From Planctomycetota bacterium (GTDB lineage: Bacteria; Planctomycetota; Planctomycetia; Planctomycetales; Planctomycetaceae), in contig JACTNB010000019.1 in the NCBI GenBank assembly GCA_014584345.1, positions 248,001 to 312,000 on the forward strand: DNA of 64,000 nucleotides, written 5' to 3'. Position 1 is the stretch's first letter; every line of letters starts with the position of its first letter. Under the pieces are notes generated by a model. It worked only from the letters and a program-made list of their open reading frames with translations. It searched no databases and was not told the DNA's origin. The translations under genes were made by a program, and so were the position numbers. Below are positions 47,366 to 56,950 of this stretch, in pieces.

Positions 47366-47956
47366 CTACCCCGTGTAACTCCGGCGGGCCAGCCAGAACA
47401 GCAGCAACATGCACAACCAGACCACGTCCAGGAACCGCCAGTAAAGCGCCGCCAGACGCACGCCATTGTGGTATTCGTGGTCATAGCGACCGCGAAAGGC
47501 CTGAAACGTGACATAGCCCAGGGCAATATAGCCTGCCAGGAAATGCCCTACATGCATAAAGATCATTAACAGCACCGCAGCGATCACTCCCGACTTATGC
47601 ACGGCCTCGCGATGATGTTGCCAGAATAAAGACCACATCCCCAGCGATTGCAATATGCAAAACGCCCCTCCCAGGATCAGGGACGCCGTCAGATAGGCCT
47701 TGAAACGCGATTGATGTTCACGGCGGATCTGGGCATAGGCACGCCAGAGGAAATGGCTACCCAGAAACAGCAGCCCCGTGCTAAACCATAATATCCGAGG
47801 CAGGCTAGGCAGCGGATATTCCTGCGGAACCAGGATGAACCGCGCGGCGTAAGCGATGAAGGACGCAAAAAAGAAGACCCCGATCGAAAGCATTAATCCG
47901 TAAACCAGAAACGAAATTCTGGCATGGACCGGATAAATTCGGGTTCGTTGAGTCAC
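47366..47956 (-). CDS. Short heme-copper oxidase subunit III-like protein
   Basis: About 196 residues with five or six hydrophobic helices and the subunit III pattern GSHFLWRAYAQIRREHQSRFK, HVGHFLAGYIALGY and AALYWRFLDVVWLCMLLLFW. It is the last gene of the oxidase block, 225 bases after the subunit IV gene, and is distinct from the full subunit III encoded at 48581-49753. GTG 47956 is chosen because AAGG lies about 9 bases upstream; a GTG at 48019 would give a long basic N-terminus. It may be an alternative subunit III or an assembly factor. Confidence 0.75.
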   Translation of the reverse strand: MTQRTRIYPVHARISFLVYGLMLSIGVFFFASFIAYAARFILVPQEYPLPSLPRILWFSTGLLFLGSHFLWRAYAQIRREHQSRFKAYLTASLILGGAFCILQSLGMWSLFWQHHREAVHKSGVIAAVLLMIFMHVGHFLAGYIALGYVTFQAFRGRYDHEYHNGVRLAALYWRFLDVVWLCMLLLFWLARRSYTG

Positions 47957-48181
47957 GGGCTTGCGCCTTCGACGGGAAGTCCTGCGCTCCAGATTGAACG
48001 ATACGCCTGCAGCACGCACTCACGATCACAACAGATCAAGTCGCCAGACCCGCTTCAAAACCGCCGACGATCCCGGATTCATTCTTTCACTCGTCAGGAG
48101 CGGAGTCAAACACAATCCCGGGTAACATCTCCGGGACCGGGGTTTGGAGGGAGGGGAAAAGCAGATCGAACCAGCCGGGTT

Positions 48182-48538
48182 TTACTTTGCCATGGAATCG
48201 GGATTGGCTTGACCGAAATCCTTGATCAAATGCTGGTACTGTTCGGTATCGGAGATCGCAGCGCCCAGAAACAGTGCTACGAACACCAGCGAAAAGACGA
48301 ACATGATCGCGTTCAGGCCTTTATCGTGAATCATATGCATGAAAAACAGGACGACCAGCGCAGCCTTGATCGTGGCGATTGTCAGGGCGACATAAATATC
48401 GAATCCGGGTGGAATCAAACTGCTACCGGCAATTAACACGGTAATGACGGTGAACACAATCAATGCCGCAAATACCGCCAGCAGCACGGCCGGCGACATG
48501 ACGTGGGCAAAACCATGATGGTCGTGGGAATCGGACAT
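48182..48538 (-). CDS. ctaF: Cytochrome c oxidase subunit IV-type protein
   Basis: 118-residue small oxidase subunit with a His-rich N-terminus (SDSHDHHGFAH) and three helices (VLLAVFAALIVFTVITVLIA, VALTIATIKAALVVLFFMHM and IMFVFSLVFVALFLGAA). The LFFMHM pattern is typical of prokaryotic subunit IV. It lies 42 bases after the subunit III gene in the same direction. Confidence 0.86.
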   Translation of the reverse strand: MSDSHDHHGFAHVMSPAVLLAVFAALIVFTVITVLIAGSSLIPPGFDIYVALTIATIKAALVVLFFMHMIHDKGLNAIMFVFSLVFVALFLGAAISDTEQYQHLIKDFGQANPDSMAK

Positions 48539-48580
48539 AGTTCAGACTTTCAACAACACGTAGGATTGTGGCCGGCAGGA

Positions 48581-49753
48581 TCAATTACCAATCAAATACA
48601 ACAGCGGAAACAGGTAAATCCAGATCAGGTCGACGATATGCCAGTATAGGCCCACGAAATCCACGGGACCGAAGTAGTCCGGGCGGAAATGCCCTTCCAC
48701 CGAGCGGACCAGCAGCCAGGTGATGGCAATCATGCCACAAATGATATGGAAGGCATGCAGTCCGGTCATGAAGTAATAGATGCTGAAGAAAATGTTCGCG
48801 TTGCGCGGGCGATCGCTCAAGGACTTCAAATCCTTAGGCTCGGCATCGGAGGTAAGTTCGCTCAGCATCGGATCTACGATATCGCCCGCCACCACCGAAT
48901 GTTCGGGGTGGGCGCCAGGCAAGCCAGCCTCGCCATTGTGGCCCGCCTCCTGGTGATCCGCTTCGTGATGATCCGCATCATGTCCGCCGGTTGCAGCATG
49001 CGCGCCTCCATGCTGGAACTCGTGGATCTGGATACTGGCTTCCATCCCCACCAGGATCGCGCCGATTGAAAGCAGCACCGCATACCCGATGGTCCGCGTG
49101 GGGCGGCTGTTAAAGCGATACCCCAAGCCCACCAGCAGAACGGGTATCAACATCGAAACCCCCCAGAACCGTTGAATGGCTCGCAGCGACACCATCATGC
49201 GTTCTTCGAAAGTTTCCGGAGGCTTGGGAATCTTTTCAACCACAAAAACATGATTTCCCGGACGCTTGGTGGTCCCCAGCGATTTATTGATGTCTGTCGC
49301 ATTCACGAAGGCACCAGCCCAGAGCAGACGCTTATGCGCCTTCTCCGTGTATTCGAAGGTTTTTACTCCCAGGAACAATGCCGCGCACGCGAGGGTTAAA
49401 CTCAGCATCAGGATCAGGCCGGAGCGCTGTCCCAACTGCGCGCAACGAACGCCCCAGGCCATGGTCAAGCTGCTGAAAATCAGCACGACCGTGTTCATCC
49501 CCCCCAGATACTTGTCGAGGTACTGGGAGGCGTAAATGAACACCTCGGGATGATTAGCGCGATATACGGCATACGCCACGAACAGTCCGCTGAAGAACAG
49601 GACTTCGGTCACCAGGAACAGCCACATCCCCAGCTTGCCGGAATCAAACTGTTGCTCCGCGTTTTCAAAGTGGTGCGCGCTGAAGGGCTTGTGATGCCAA
49701 TCGTCGTGATCACCATGTCCGTCTGTTTCGTGGGTTTCAACGGCTGTCGCCAT
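48581..49753 (-). CDS. ctaE: Cytochrome c oxidase subunit III with a large His-rich insert
   Basis: 390 residues, considerably longer than the usual 200-270. Subunit III features: KLGMWLFLVTEVLFFSGLF, TVVLIFSSLTMAWGVRCAQ, FYYFMTGLHAFHIICG-type region and a final WHIVDLIWIYLFPLLYLIG. Two additions are seen: an extracytoplasmic-type region between helices 3 and 4, and a His/Asp/Glu-rich segment (HDADHHEADHQEAGHNGEAG, around residues 240-260), which may bind metal. It lies between ctaD and ctaF. Confidence 0.88.
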   Translation of the reverse strand: MATAVETHETDGHGDHDDWHHKPFSAHHFENAEQQFDSGKLGMWLFLVTEVLFFSGLFVAYAVYRANHPEVFIYASQYLDKYLGGMNTVVLIFSSLTMAWGVRCAQLGQRSGLILMLSLTLACAALFLGVKTFEYTEKAHKRLLWAGAFVNATDINKSLGTTKRPGNHVFVVEKIPKPPETFEERMMVSLRAIQRFWGVSMLIPVLLVGLGYRFNSRPTRTIGYAVLLSIGAILVGMEASIQIHEFQHGGAHAATGGHDADHHEADHQEAGHNGEAGLPGAHPEHSVVAGDIVDPMLSELTSDAEPKDLKSLSDRPRNANIFFSIYYFMTGLHAFHIICGMIAITWLLVRSVEGHFRPDYFGPVDFVGLYWHIVDLIWIYLFPLLYLIGN

Positions 49754-49830
49754 CGGTCAACCTTTTTCGCTAAGAACTCAATAATTCGGATTTCTGCAAG
49801 GCATTTCCTGGATGACCAGGAATAATTACC

Positions 49831-51531
49831 TCAATGGGCACTCGCAACATGGGAATGACCACCGGAGGACTGTTGTTTGACATAACTTTCCGTCTCCGCA
49901 TCCCAGACCACGGAATTCATGTCATATGGATCCCCCACCGAAGGCGTGTGCTCGAAATTGGACAGGGGAGGAGGAGAACTGCACTGCCATTCCAGCGTGG
50001 CTGAACCCCAAGGATTCGCAGGGGCACGGCGTCCGCTGAACAGGGAGGCAATCAGCACACCCGCCGCCAAAGCCAGACCAAAACCCAGCAGGAACGAACC
50101 GATTGTCGACAGAATGTGCAACGTCTGGTATTCAGGCACGTAATTAAAATACCGCCGGGGCATCCCGCGGGATCCCAGAATAAACTGCGGAAAGAACGTC
50201 AGATTGAACGACAGAAACACGATCAGGCTCGAGACCTGTCCCCAGAATTCGTTGTACATCCGGCCCGTAATTTTGGGCCACCAGTAGAACACCCCGCCGA
50301 TAAACGCCACGAGCGTCCCCCCCATCATCACGTAATGGAAGTGAGCCACCACGAAGTAGGTGTCGTGCAGGTGGATATCCGTCGCCAGGGCTCCCAGGAA
50401 CAACCCGGTCAAACCACCAATCGTAAACAGGAATATGAAGGACAACGCGTAACACATGGGAGTCGCCAATAGAATCGACCCCTTGTACATCGTTGCCACC
50501 CAGTTAAACACCTTGATGGCCGACGGGATCGAAACGCTGAAGGTCAGCACGGAAAAGACAACCGTCACCATTTCCGACTGGCCGCTGGTAAACATGTGGT
50601 GGCCCCACACCAAAAAGCCGAGCAGGGCAATCGCCATGCTGCTGAAGGCAATAAAGCGATATCCGAAGATCGGCTTGCGGCTGAACGTGGAGATCAGTTC
50701 GCTGATGATCCCCATCGCTGGCAGAATCATGATGTACACGGCAGGATGCGAGTAGAACCAGAAGAAGTGCTGATACAGTACCGGATCCCCCCCCAGCTTG
50801 GGATCGAAAATCCCGAGGCCGAAGCTCCGTTCCACTGCCAGCAACAGCAGCGTAATCCCCAACACGGGTGTCGCCAGAACCTGAATGATAGCCGTCGAGT
50901 ATAAGGCCCACAGGAACAGGGGCATGCGGAACCAGGTCATGCCTGGAGGACGCATCGTGTGAACAGTGACGATAAAATTCAAGCCCGTGAAGATCGAACT
51001 AAAACCCAGAATGAACGCCCCCAGGGTCGCGGTCACGACACTCGTGCTGGAAGTATTTGTGCTGTAGGGGGTGTAGAAGGTCCACCCGGTATCCAGTCCC
51101 GTCGTCAACAGAGCCGTCAAGAAGAAGATCAGCCCTCCCACCCACAAGTAAAAGCTGCAAAGGTTCATCCGGGGAAAGGCAACATCCTTCGCCCCCAGCA
51201 TGATCGGCAGGATGAAATTCCCCAGCGCTCCTGGAATGCTGGGAATAATGAACAGAAACACCATGATCGCGCCGTGCAGCGTAAACAACTGGTTGTAGAG
51301 ATCGTGTGTGATCCCTGGCAGCGTCGCTTGCGGGGTCAAGTGTTCCGCTCGCAGGATCAGTGCCAGCGCTCCCCCCGCGAACATCGCGGTCATGGTGCCT
51401 ATCAGATACATCACGCCGATGCGCTTATGATCGAGAGTGCAAGCCCAGGACAAAAACCCCCGGCTGCAATTCAAATAGTTAGTCGATGACGCGTGGTCTT
51501 GTTGGTGAGCTGGCAAACTGGCGGTAGCCAT
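49831..51531 (-). CDS. ctaD: Cytochrome c oxidase subunit I, A2-type
   Basis: 566 residues, 12-helix heme-copper oxidase subunit with heme a and the heme a3-CuB centre. Conserved pieces: MFAGGALALILRAEHLTP, FTLHGAIMVFLFIIPSIPG, YSHPAVYIMILPAMG with the CuB/Tyr region, HHMFTSG and DTYFVVAHFHYVMMGG. The proton-channel Glu of A1 oxidases (GHPEV) is replaced by the YSHPAV motif, which marks A2 oxidases such as the caa3 of Rhodothermus marinus. AAGGGG precedes the ATG. It sits directly between ctaC and ctaE. Confidence 0.94.
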   Translation of the reverse strand: MATASLPAHQQDHASSTNYLNCSRGFLSWACTLDHKRIGVMYLIGTMTAMFAGGALALILRAEHLTPQATLPGITHDLYNQLFTLHGAIMVFLFIIPSIPGALGNFILPIMLGAKDVAFPRMNLCSFYLWVGGLIFFLTALLTTGLDTGWTFYTPYSTNTSSTSVVTATLGAFILGFSSIFTGLNFIVTVHTMRPPGMTWFRMPLFLWALYSTAIIQVLATPVLGITLLLLAVERSFGLGIFDPKLGGDPVLYQHFFWFYSHPAVYIMILPAMGIISELISTFSRKPIFGYRFIAFSSMAIALLGFLVWGHHMFTSGQSEMVTVVFSVLTFSVSIPSAIKVFNWVATMYKGSILLATPMCYALSFIFLFTIGGLTGLFLGALATDIHLHDTYFVVAHFHYVMMGGTLVAFIGGVFYWWPKITGRMYNEFWGQVSSLIVFLSFNLTFFPQFILGSRGMPRRYFNYVPEYQTLHILSTIGSFLLGFGLALAAGVLIASLFSGRRAPANPWGSATLEWQCSSPPPLSNFEHTPSVGDPYDMNSVVWDAETESYVKQQSSGGHSHVASAH

Positions 51532-51606
51532 GCACGTGCCCCTTGCAAACGGTTCAAAAAATCAAAAACAATCACTCGAATAAAAAGCGGGTACGCACAA
51601 ACCGGA

Positions 51607-52575
51607 TTACTGGATCGATTTCATGTACGCGATCACCGCGTCGATCCATTCATCCTTCATGCTCCCCTTGAAGCTGGGCATTTTTGGTTCAAACCCCAGG
51701 CGAATCTTGGCGTTCGGCTCCAGGATGGATTCGCGAATGTACTGCTCGTCCATCTTCACATTCCCCACATCCTTGATCGCCACGTCCTTGCCATAAAATC
51801 CCTTGAAAGATGGCCCCACCTTCTGGGACCCATCGACCGAATGGCATTGCAGGCAGCCGAACATGTTCACCACTTTTTCCCCGGCCTGCGCCAGCGGAAT
51901 CTTGCCCCCTTGCAGGGGATCCGACGCGATTTCCATCCACTGGTCAAACGTCTGCTGGCCGGGCTCGGTCAATGCCGAGGCATCGACCTCGTGCACCACC
52001 ACCTTGGTAATCATGTCGGAATGTTTTTGCCCGCAATACTCAGCACAGAACAGATCATAATCGCCAGTCTGGGTGGCTTGAAACCACATCCCCGCATACC
52101 GTCCGGGAACCACATCCTGCTTAATTCGAAAGGCGGGAACATACAGGCTGTGAATCACATCCTGGGATCGCATCACCAGTTTCACGGGGGTATTCACTGG
52201 AATATGCAACTGGTTGTCGACCGCGCCGGTTGGATACTTGAAATTCCAGTTCCACATGCTGGCGGTGACATTGATCTCGTAGGTTTCCGCGGGCGGACTC
52301 CGCATGTCCATGTAACCCGCAAACCCCCACCCGAAGATAATCAGCACCAGGAAACCGGGAATCACCGACCAGAAAACCTCCAGCGGCGTGTTGTGGCTGG
52401 GGCTGGCGGATGGGGTTTGTCCTTCCACCCGGCGGTACTTCATCACGAAGTAAGCCATCAATCCGACCACCAGGACGAAGAAAAACGTCGAAAGCCAGAA
52501 TATGAAATAGTACAGGCTATCGACCGTGCCGGCGAATGTCGAAACCTGTTCGGGGAAAAAAAGTGTCTTTTCCAT
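51607..52575 (-). CDS. ctaC: Cytochrome c oxidase subunit II with fused cytochrome c (caa3 type)
   Basis: 322 residues. Two N-terminal helices, then the cupredoxin CuA domain with ligands in CAEYCGQKHSDM and an upstream His in DVIHSLYVPAF, and a C-terminal haem domain with CLQCHSVDGSQKVGPSFKG and a methionine region (MPSFKGSM). The fused haem makes this a caa3-type subunit II that takes electrons straight from its own cytochrome domain. It follows the Sco gene and precedes ctaD by 75 bases. Confidence 0.94.
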   Translation of the reverse strand: MEKTLFFPEQVSTFAGTVDSLYYFIFWLSTFFFVLVVGLMAYFVMKYRRVEGQTPSASPSHNTPLEVFWSVIPGFLVLIIFGWGFAGYMDMRSPPAETYEINVTASMWNWNFKYPTGAVDNQLHIPVNTPVKLVMRSQDVIHSLYVPAFRIKQDVVPGRYAGMWFQATQTGDYDLFCAEYCGQKHSDMITKVVVHEVDASALTEPGQQTFDQWMEIASDPLQGGKIPLAQAGEKVVNMFGCLQCHSVDGSQKVGPSFKGFYGKDVAIKDVGNVKMDEQYIRESILEPNAKIRLGFEPKMPSFKGSMKDEWIDAVIAYMKSIQ

Positions 52576-52721
52576 TGAGTTACTCGTTATCCGTTGACTG
52601 AACTGGCACCTACCAACACATCTGCCATGTCTGGTGGATAGGATTGTCTATGAACTTACTTTGCCTGATTTGTGAACACAGGAAGTGATCATCCGGGATG
52701 GTCCCCCGGGACGGGGGCACG

Positions 52722-53624
52722 TTACGCCGAGGACCCGATCACTGCCTCTGGTTTTTTTCGCCTCATTGGATCCGAACGCCCCAACCGCCGCTGGCAAAAC
52801 CAGAACAGCAGCCCAATTGCGGCAATCGTAACGCCTCCCCCCAGCTTCATCAGGTTTCGTGCCGTGGGGGCATAACGCCCTGCCTGCTCATCGTAATGAA
52901 AACAGAGCAGCAGAAACCGATCAAAGGGGGTTCCTATTTTCCCGTCCGCCGCCTCGACCAGCGAGAGTCGCAAGGTTTGCGGTGGAAACTCGATCCCGTA
53001 GTGATAACGCGAAATGTGACCATCGGGCATGCAGATCGTAAACACCGCCGGATGCGAATACTCCTTCCGTTCCGGCACGTACGAATAAAAGATACCCAGC
53101 GCGGACGCTAACTGCTTGATGTTCGATTCCGAACCCGAGAGAAAATGCCAACCCTCCTCCAGGGCCGCTTTTCCGTAGGACTCCAGATATTTCTGTTTCG
53201 TCCGAGCCGATTGTTCGAAGGTCTCCCGGGGATCCAGGCTGACCGAGACAATCCGGTAGTCCTGACCCGCGATCAAATCCACCTCCCGGAGGCCGTTGAT
53301 CAAACCATTTAACTGGAGCAGGCACAGTTTCGGACAGTTCGAATAATTCATCGAGAGAATCACGGGCTTGTTATCCGAGAACAGACTTCCCAGACGAATC
53401 ATCTCGTTACGGTCGTTACGTAGAATCAAATCCAGTGGCAGGAGATCTCCCGCATGTTCCTCGACACGTCCTTCGGTCAACGCGGCTGGCAGGAATTCCC
53501 GGCCCGGTTCCTGAGAGACATCCACGGAGCCGACAACTTCGTTTCGCGCATCGGCCCGCAGCACAGCAACGGGCAGGATCGTTGCGAGCAACCAGGGGCA
53601 AATTAAAACGATGCGAGAAATCAT
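52722..53624 (-). CDS. SCO1/SenC copper chaperone-like protein
   Basis: 300 residues: a signal peptide, a thioredoxin-fold SCO domain (LSMNYSNCPKLCLLQL with the CxxxC pair and EYSHPAVFT with the copper-binding His), and a C-terminal membrane helix (GGGVTIAAIGLLFWF, about 262-278), then a basic tail. It would deliver copper to the CuA site of the adjacent CtaC. The added C-terminal helix is a variation found in several Gram-negative oxidase clusters. Confidence 0.88.
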   Translation of the reverse strand: MISRIVLICPWLLATILPVAVLRADARNEVVGSVDVSQEPGREFLPAALTEGRVEEHAGDLLPLDLILRNDRNEMIRLGSLFSDNKPVILSMNYSNCPKLCLLQLNGLINGLREVDLIAGQDYRIVSVSLDPRETFEQSARTKQKYLESYGKAALEEGWHFLSGSESNIKQLASALGIFYSYVPERKEYSHPAVFTICMPDGHISRYHYGIEFPPQTLRLSLVEAADGKIGTPFDRFLLLCFHYDEQAGRYAPTARNLMKLGGGVTIAAIGLLFWFCQRRLGRSDPMRRKKPEAVIGSSA

Positions 53625-53666
53625 GTCTTCAATTGTGGGAATAGAATTGCCGAAAGGATCAAGAAG

Positions 53667-53984
53667 TTACGGTTTGGTTTCTGAAGAGGATGGGGCAGAG
53701 GAACTCATTGTCGCCAGAACTTCCTGCTTGGCCCGTTCGATCGGGAGCGAGACAATCCCCTTTTCACGGTCGACCCAGCCATAGCTGTTCAATTCGGCAG
53801 TTTGGGCGTCCACCAGGTGATCCGCGCTGGTGATCGGCGCGTCGATTTCCTTCCGCTGGGTCTCCTCGGATTGATATTGATAATACAATACCTGAGCAGC
53901 CGCGATGATTACGAAGGTCAAAATAGCGGAAATCGCGCCAATCACGCCGATCGTTCCGGTTTGCACATCGTTGTATTGAGCCAT
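53667..53984 (-). CDS. Small membrane-anchored protein in the ACIII/oxidase block
   Basis: 105 residues, not assigned to a family with confidence. One N-terminal helix (TIGVIGAISAILTFVIIAAA) is followed by an extracytoplasmic segment with the motif SYGWVDREKGIVSLPIERA and a Ser-rich end. This motif is one I associate with small proteins in ACIII/caa3 gene clusters of several phyla, so a structural or assembly role is plausible. ATG 53984 has GGAGG about 9 bases upstream. It lies between actF (upstream) and the Sco gene. Confidence 0.75.
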   Translation of the reverse strand: MAQYNDVQTGTIGVIGAISAILTFVIIAAAQVLYYQYQSEETQRKEIDAPITSADHLVDAQTAELNSYGWVDREKGIVSLPIERAKQEVLATMSSSAPSSSETKP

Positions 53985-54163
53985 GAGCCTGCCTCCGCGT
54001 GCAGGGTAAATTTTTTTTTGAACCAACAGACTTATAAACCACTGCGGATGCTCACGAGCATCCCCAGCTAACTTCACCTCATTGATTATTACCAATCCGG
54101 ACCAAACTCCTACCGTTTCCAGCACATCGCGTCAATTCGCCGCAGCGGGGCGGCTGTCTTCCT

Positions 54164-55390
54164 TCAAATGTTGTGGAAATGCAGGGATTCGGGCAACCGG
54201 GGATCTTTTTTCGCCAGCAGGGAATACTCCCCAGACAGTTTGAGCGTTCCGAAGGCGGCGAATCCGACCACGCCCAACAGGCACCCGAAATCGATCAGGC
54301 TCAAGGCAGGAGTCGTCGGCGAGACTTCGGGCATGATCAGCCAGTACAGATCGATCCAGCACATGACGAGCATGTAGGCGGACCAGAACGTCAACTTGAC
54401 GGGATCCCGCTTCACCGTGCGCGACATGAAGCCCAGGAAGGGAATCACGAAGTGACCGACAATTAGCAGCACGGAGACCACTTCCCAGCCATTTTCCTGC
54501 CGCCGCAAATACCAGACGGTTTCTTCCGGAATGTTCGCGTACCAGTAAAGCAAATACTGTGAAAAGGCGATGTAGGCCCAGAAGCAGTTGAACCCAAACA
54601 TCAACTTACCGATATCATGCCGATGTTCCGCATTGATTTCCCGGGTCAGCAAACCCTGACGGTTTGCCAGAAAAACGAGAATTGCCAGCACTGCATAAAA
54701 CGAGACGGCGCTGTTCGCGAAAAAATACACTCCGATAATCGTGCTGAACCAGTGGGGATCAAGAGACATGATCCAGTCAATCGTGGCAAAGGTCAGCGAG
54801 AGTGCGTAGAGAATCAGGCAGACGGCGGCACAGCGTTCCATGCTCAGCGACAATTGTTTGTCGCCGGTTACATCCTGGCGGGAGGAAACGCTGAGATACC
54901 ACCAGGAGCAAGTGATCCAGAAGGCAAAATACAGAGCCGCCCGAATCGAGAACCAGGTGGGATTCAGGTAGATCATTTTATGCTTGATCAGCACGTCCTG
55001 GGATGCGACGGCTTCGTTATTCCACCAGTACAACTGGTCGTTCCCATTCAGCACTAGCATGACGATGAACAGAAACAGGACACCCACGGGAATGAACAAC
55101 AGCGACAGGATTTCCGCGAACCGCCGGACCACCGCACTCCAGCCCGCGCGGGTGATGTGCTGGATAAGCACAAAGCCGAGCGCGCCAATGGCAATGCCGA
55201 GCACGAACATCAGATTGTGCAGATAACTGAACAGAAATCGCACCCAGTTGTCGCTCGAGGATGCCAGCAAACCTGCTCCGAGCAGACCAGCCGCGCCGAC
55301 AATCATGGCGATGTTGGCCATGCTTCCCGCTGTCTGGTTTACAGTCCCTGGATCAGTGACTTCGATGGAATGTCCGTCGTGATGTGCCAT
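54164..55390 (-). CDS. actF: Alternative complex III membrane subunit ActF
   Basis: 408 residues with about ten helices, of the NrfD-related ActF family: the N-terminal part (FLFSYLHNLMFVLGIAIGAL and HITRAGWSAVVRRFAEILS) and the DWIMSLDPHWFSTIIGVYFF and YLLYWYANIPEETVWY patterns of ActF. It is part of the quinol:cytochrome c (or oxidase) oxidoreductase membrane core. It lies 107 bases after actDE and 179 bases before the small membrane gene. Confidence 0.9.
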   Translation of the reverse strand: MAHHDGHSIEVTDPGTVNQTAGSMANIAMIVGAAGLLGAGLLASSSDNWVRFLFSYLHNLMFVLGIAIGALGFVLIQHITRAGWSAVVRRFAEILSLLFIPVGVLFLFIVMLVLNGNDQLYWWNNEAVASQDVLIKHKMIYLNPTWFSIRAALYFAFWITCSWWYLSVSSRQDVTGDKQLSLSMERCAAVCLILYALSLTFATIDWIMSLDPHWFSTIIGVYFFANSAVSFYAVLAILVFLANRQGLLTREINAEHRHDIGKLMFGFNCFWAYIAFSQYLLYWYANIPEETVWYLRRQENGWEVVSVLLIVGHFVIPFLGFMSRTVKRDPVKLTFWSAYMLVMCWIDLYWLIMPEVSPTTPALSLIDFGCLLGVVGFAAFGTLKLSGEYSLLAKKDPRLPESLHFHNI

Positions 55391-55497
55391 GGATCAACTA
55401 TCGATAAATTGCGTGTAAGAAAACTGTTTAGTTCAACCCGTGTGTCCGGCGACTTGCCAATCCCATCCGCGGTAGAACACCAGGGCTGCATTTCCAA

Positions 55498-56844
55498 TTA
55501 TTCCGCGGCGGTCAACCCTGCCTTCAGTTCCTCGGGTACATCCTCCAGCGTCCCCGAGCCTGCACGCTGCAGGGCACGGACATACAGGACTATGGCCCAG
55601 CGGTCGCTCTCGGGGATCTGAGACCCATAAGCTGGCATTTTGCGAACTCCATGGGTGATGCTGTTAAACAGTTGTCCGACGCGCTGTTGGCGAATCGGAT
55701 CCGCGGACAGCGAAATCGGATTGATCCAGGTGCCGATGCCCGGAGACCCACGCTGCAATTCCATTGCCCGCAGTGTCACCAGGCCATCTCCCTTGCCGGT
55801 CAAGCCGTGGCATACCGAACAATAAATATTGTAACGCTCCCTCCCGCGCTCCATTAACGCGGCGTCCACGGGAAGTGGAATTTCGCTGACCCAGGGCATT
55901 TGATCGAGTTGAACCGTCGTCCCATCCGGATTCTTGGCATTCGGCAACAGCAGCGCCCGATCGACCCCATCGGCCTGGTCTGGAATCAGCCCCTCATAAA
56001 ATGCGGCATCGGCTCGCAGGTCCCCTCGGGCCAAGGTCCCCGCGATCACGGGACGCATCCCTCGCCCGTCCGCGAACATCGAACTGAATCTCTGGGTTTT
56101 CAGCTTGGGCTGGAAATCCATGTCGTGAATCAATTCAATGCGTGGCACATTCGATGGCATGGCCCGCATCCGTGCCGCCAGCACGAGCGGGATGAGTCCC
56201 ACCACCAGCAACAGCACCGCGATGGGAGCGATAACACGGGGAAGCCGAGCGTCTGCATGAGGCTCCATACAGGGGGTCAATTCCAACGGTTTCAGATTCT
56301 CCAGAAACGCCTTGGTATCCTGCGAGTGAAATTTGGGATCGGCGGCTTCGATACCCAGGAAAAAGCCGTTCGTCGTCACCTTCTGGAAGGGATCGAGCAG
56401 GAACAGGCGATTATAGAACTTGGGAAGCTGATTCAACGCCAGCATGCCGAACAAGGCACCAAAGGCCGAAAACAGCACGGCCAGTTCGAAGTTGACCGGC
56501 ATGCTCGAGGGAATACTCATGTACGGCTTGCCGCTGATGATGTATTTGTAATCGAAGGCATTCGTGAACCATTGCAGCAACACCGCGGTCAGCAAGCCGA
56601 CGACCGCGCAACCCAGCACGATGAACGGGAGCCGGGTAGGCTTCATCCCCATGGCATGGTCGAGCCCATGGATCGGATAGGGGACGTAACAATCGAATCG
56701 CTTGAAGCCCGCATCGCGAGTCTTCCGCGCTGCTTCCATCAGGGATTTCTGGCCGGAAAACCGGGCGACATAACCCGCCAGCTCCGGCTTTCGATGGACC
56801 GGGGCATCCGCTGAATGGCCGTGAGGATCAACTACCGCTGACAT
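55498..56844 (-). CDS. ActD-ActE fusion: membrane subunit joined to a c-type cytochrome
   Basis: 448 residues. Residues about 1-215 match ActD: two helices in FIVLGCAVVGLLTAVLLQWF and ELAVLFSAFGALFGMLALNQ with YKYIISGKPYMSIPSSMPV, then a final helix (VIAPIAVLLLVVGLIPLVLA, about 190-215). Residues about 225-448 match ActE, a mono-haem cytochrome c with CSVCHGLTGKGDG and MPAYGSQIPESDRWAIVLYV. ACIII systems usually encode these two separately. ATG 56844 is preceded by GAGG at 5 bases; the longer frame upstream has no support. Confidence 0.88.
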   Translation of the reverse strand: MSAVVDPHGHSADAPVHRKPELAGYVARFSGQKSLMEAARKTRDAGFKRFDCYVPYPIHGLDHAMGMKPTRLPFIVLGCAVVGLLTAVLLQWFTNAFDYKYIISGKPYMSIPSSMPVNFELAVLFSAFGALFGMLALNQLPKFYNRLFLLDPFQKVTTNGFFLGIEAADPKFHSQDTKAFLENLKPLELTPCMEPHADARLPRVIAPIAVLLLVVGLIPLVLAARMRAMPSNVPRIELIHDMDFQPKLKTQRFSSMFADGRGMRPVIAGTLARGDLRADAAFYEGLIPDQADGVDRALLLPNAKNPDGTTVQLDQMPWVSEIPLPVDAALMERGRERYNIYCSVCHGLTGKGDGLVTLRAMELQRGSPGIGTWINPISLSADPIRQQRVGQLFNSITHGVRKMPAYGSQIPESDRWAIVLYVRALQRAGSGTLEDVPEELKAGLTAAE

Positions 56845-56950
56845 AAAAACCTCGTATCGTGTGCCTGTGCCAAGGTGACAAGCCGAAAAATTCATCCGTA
56901 ACAGAAAAATGCCTGGCCCTGCCGGGCGTCTCGGGTACTCTCGCGTCCGT

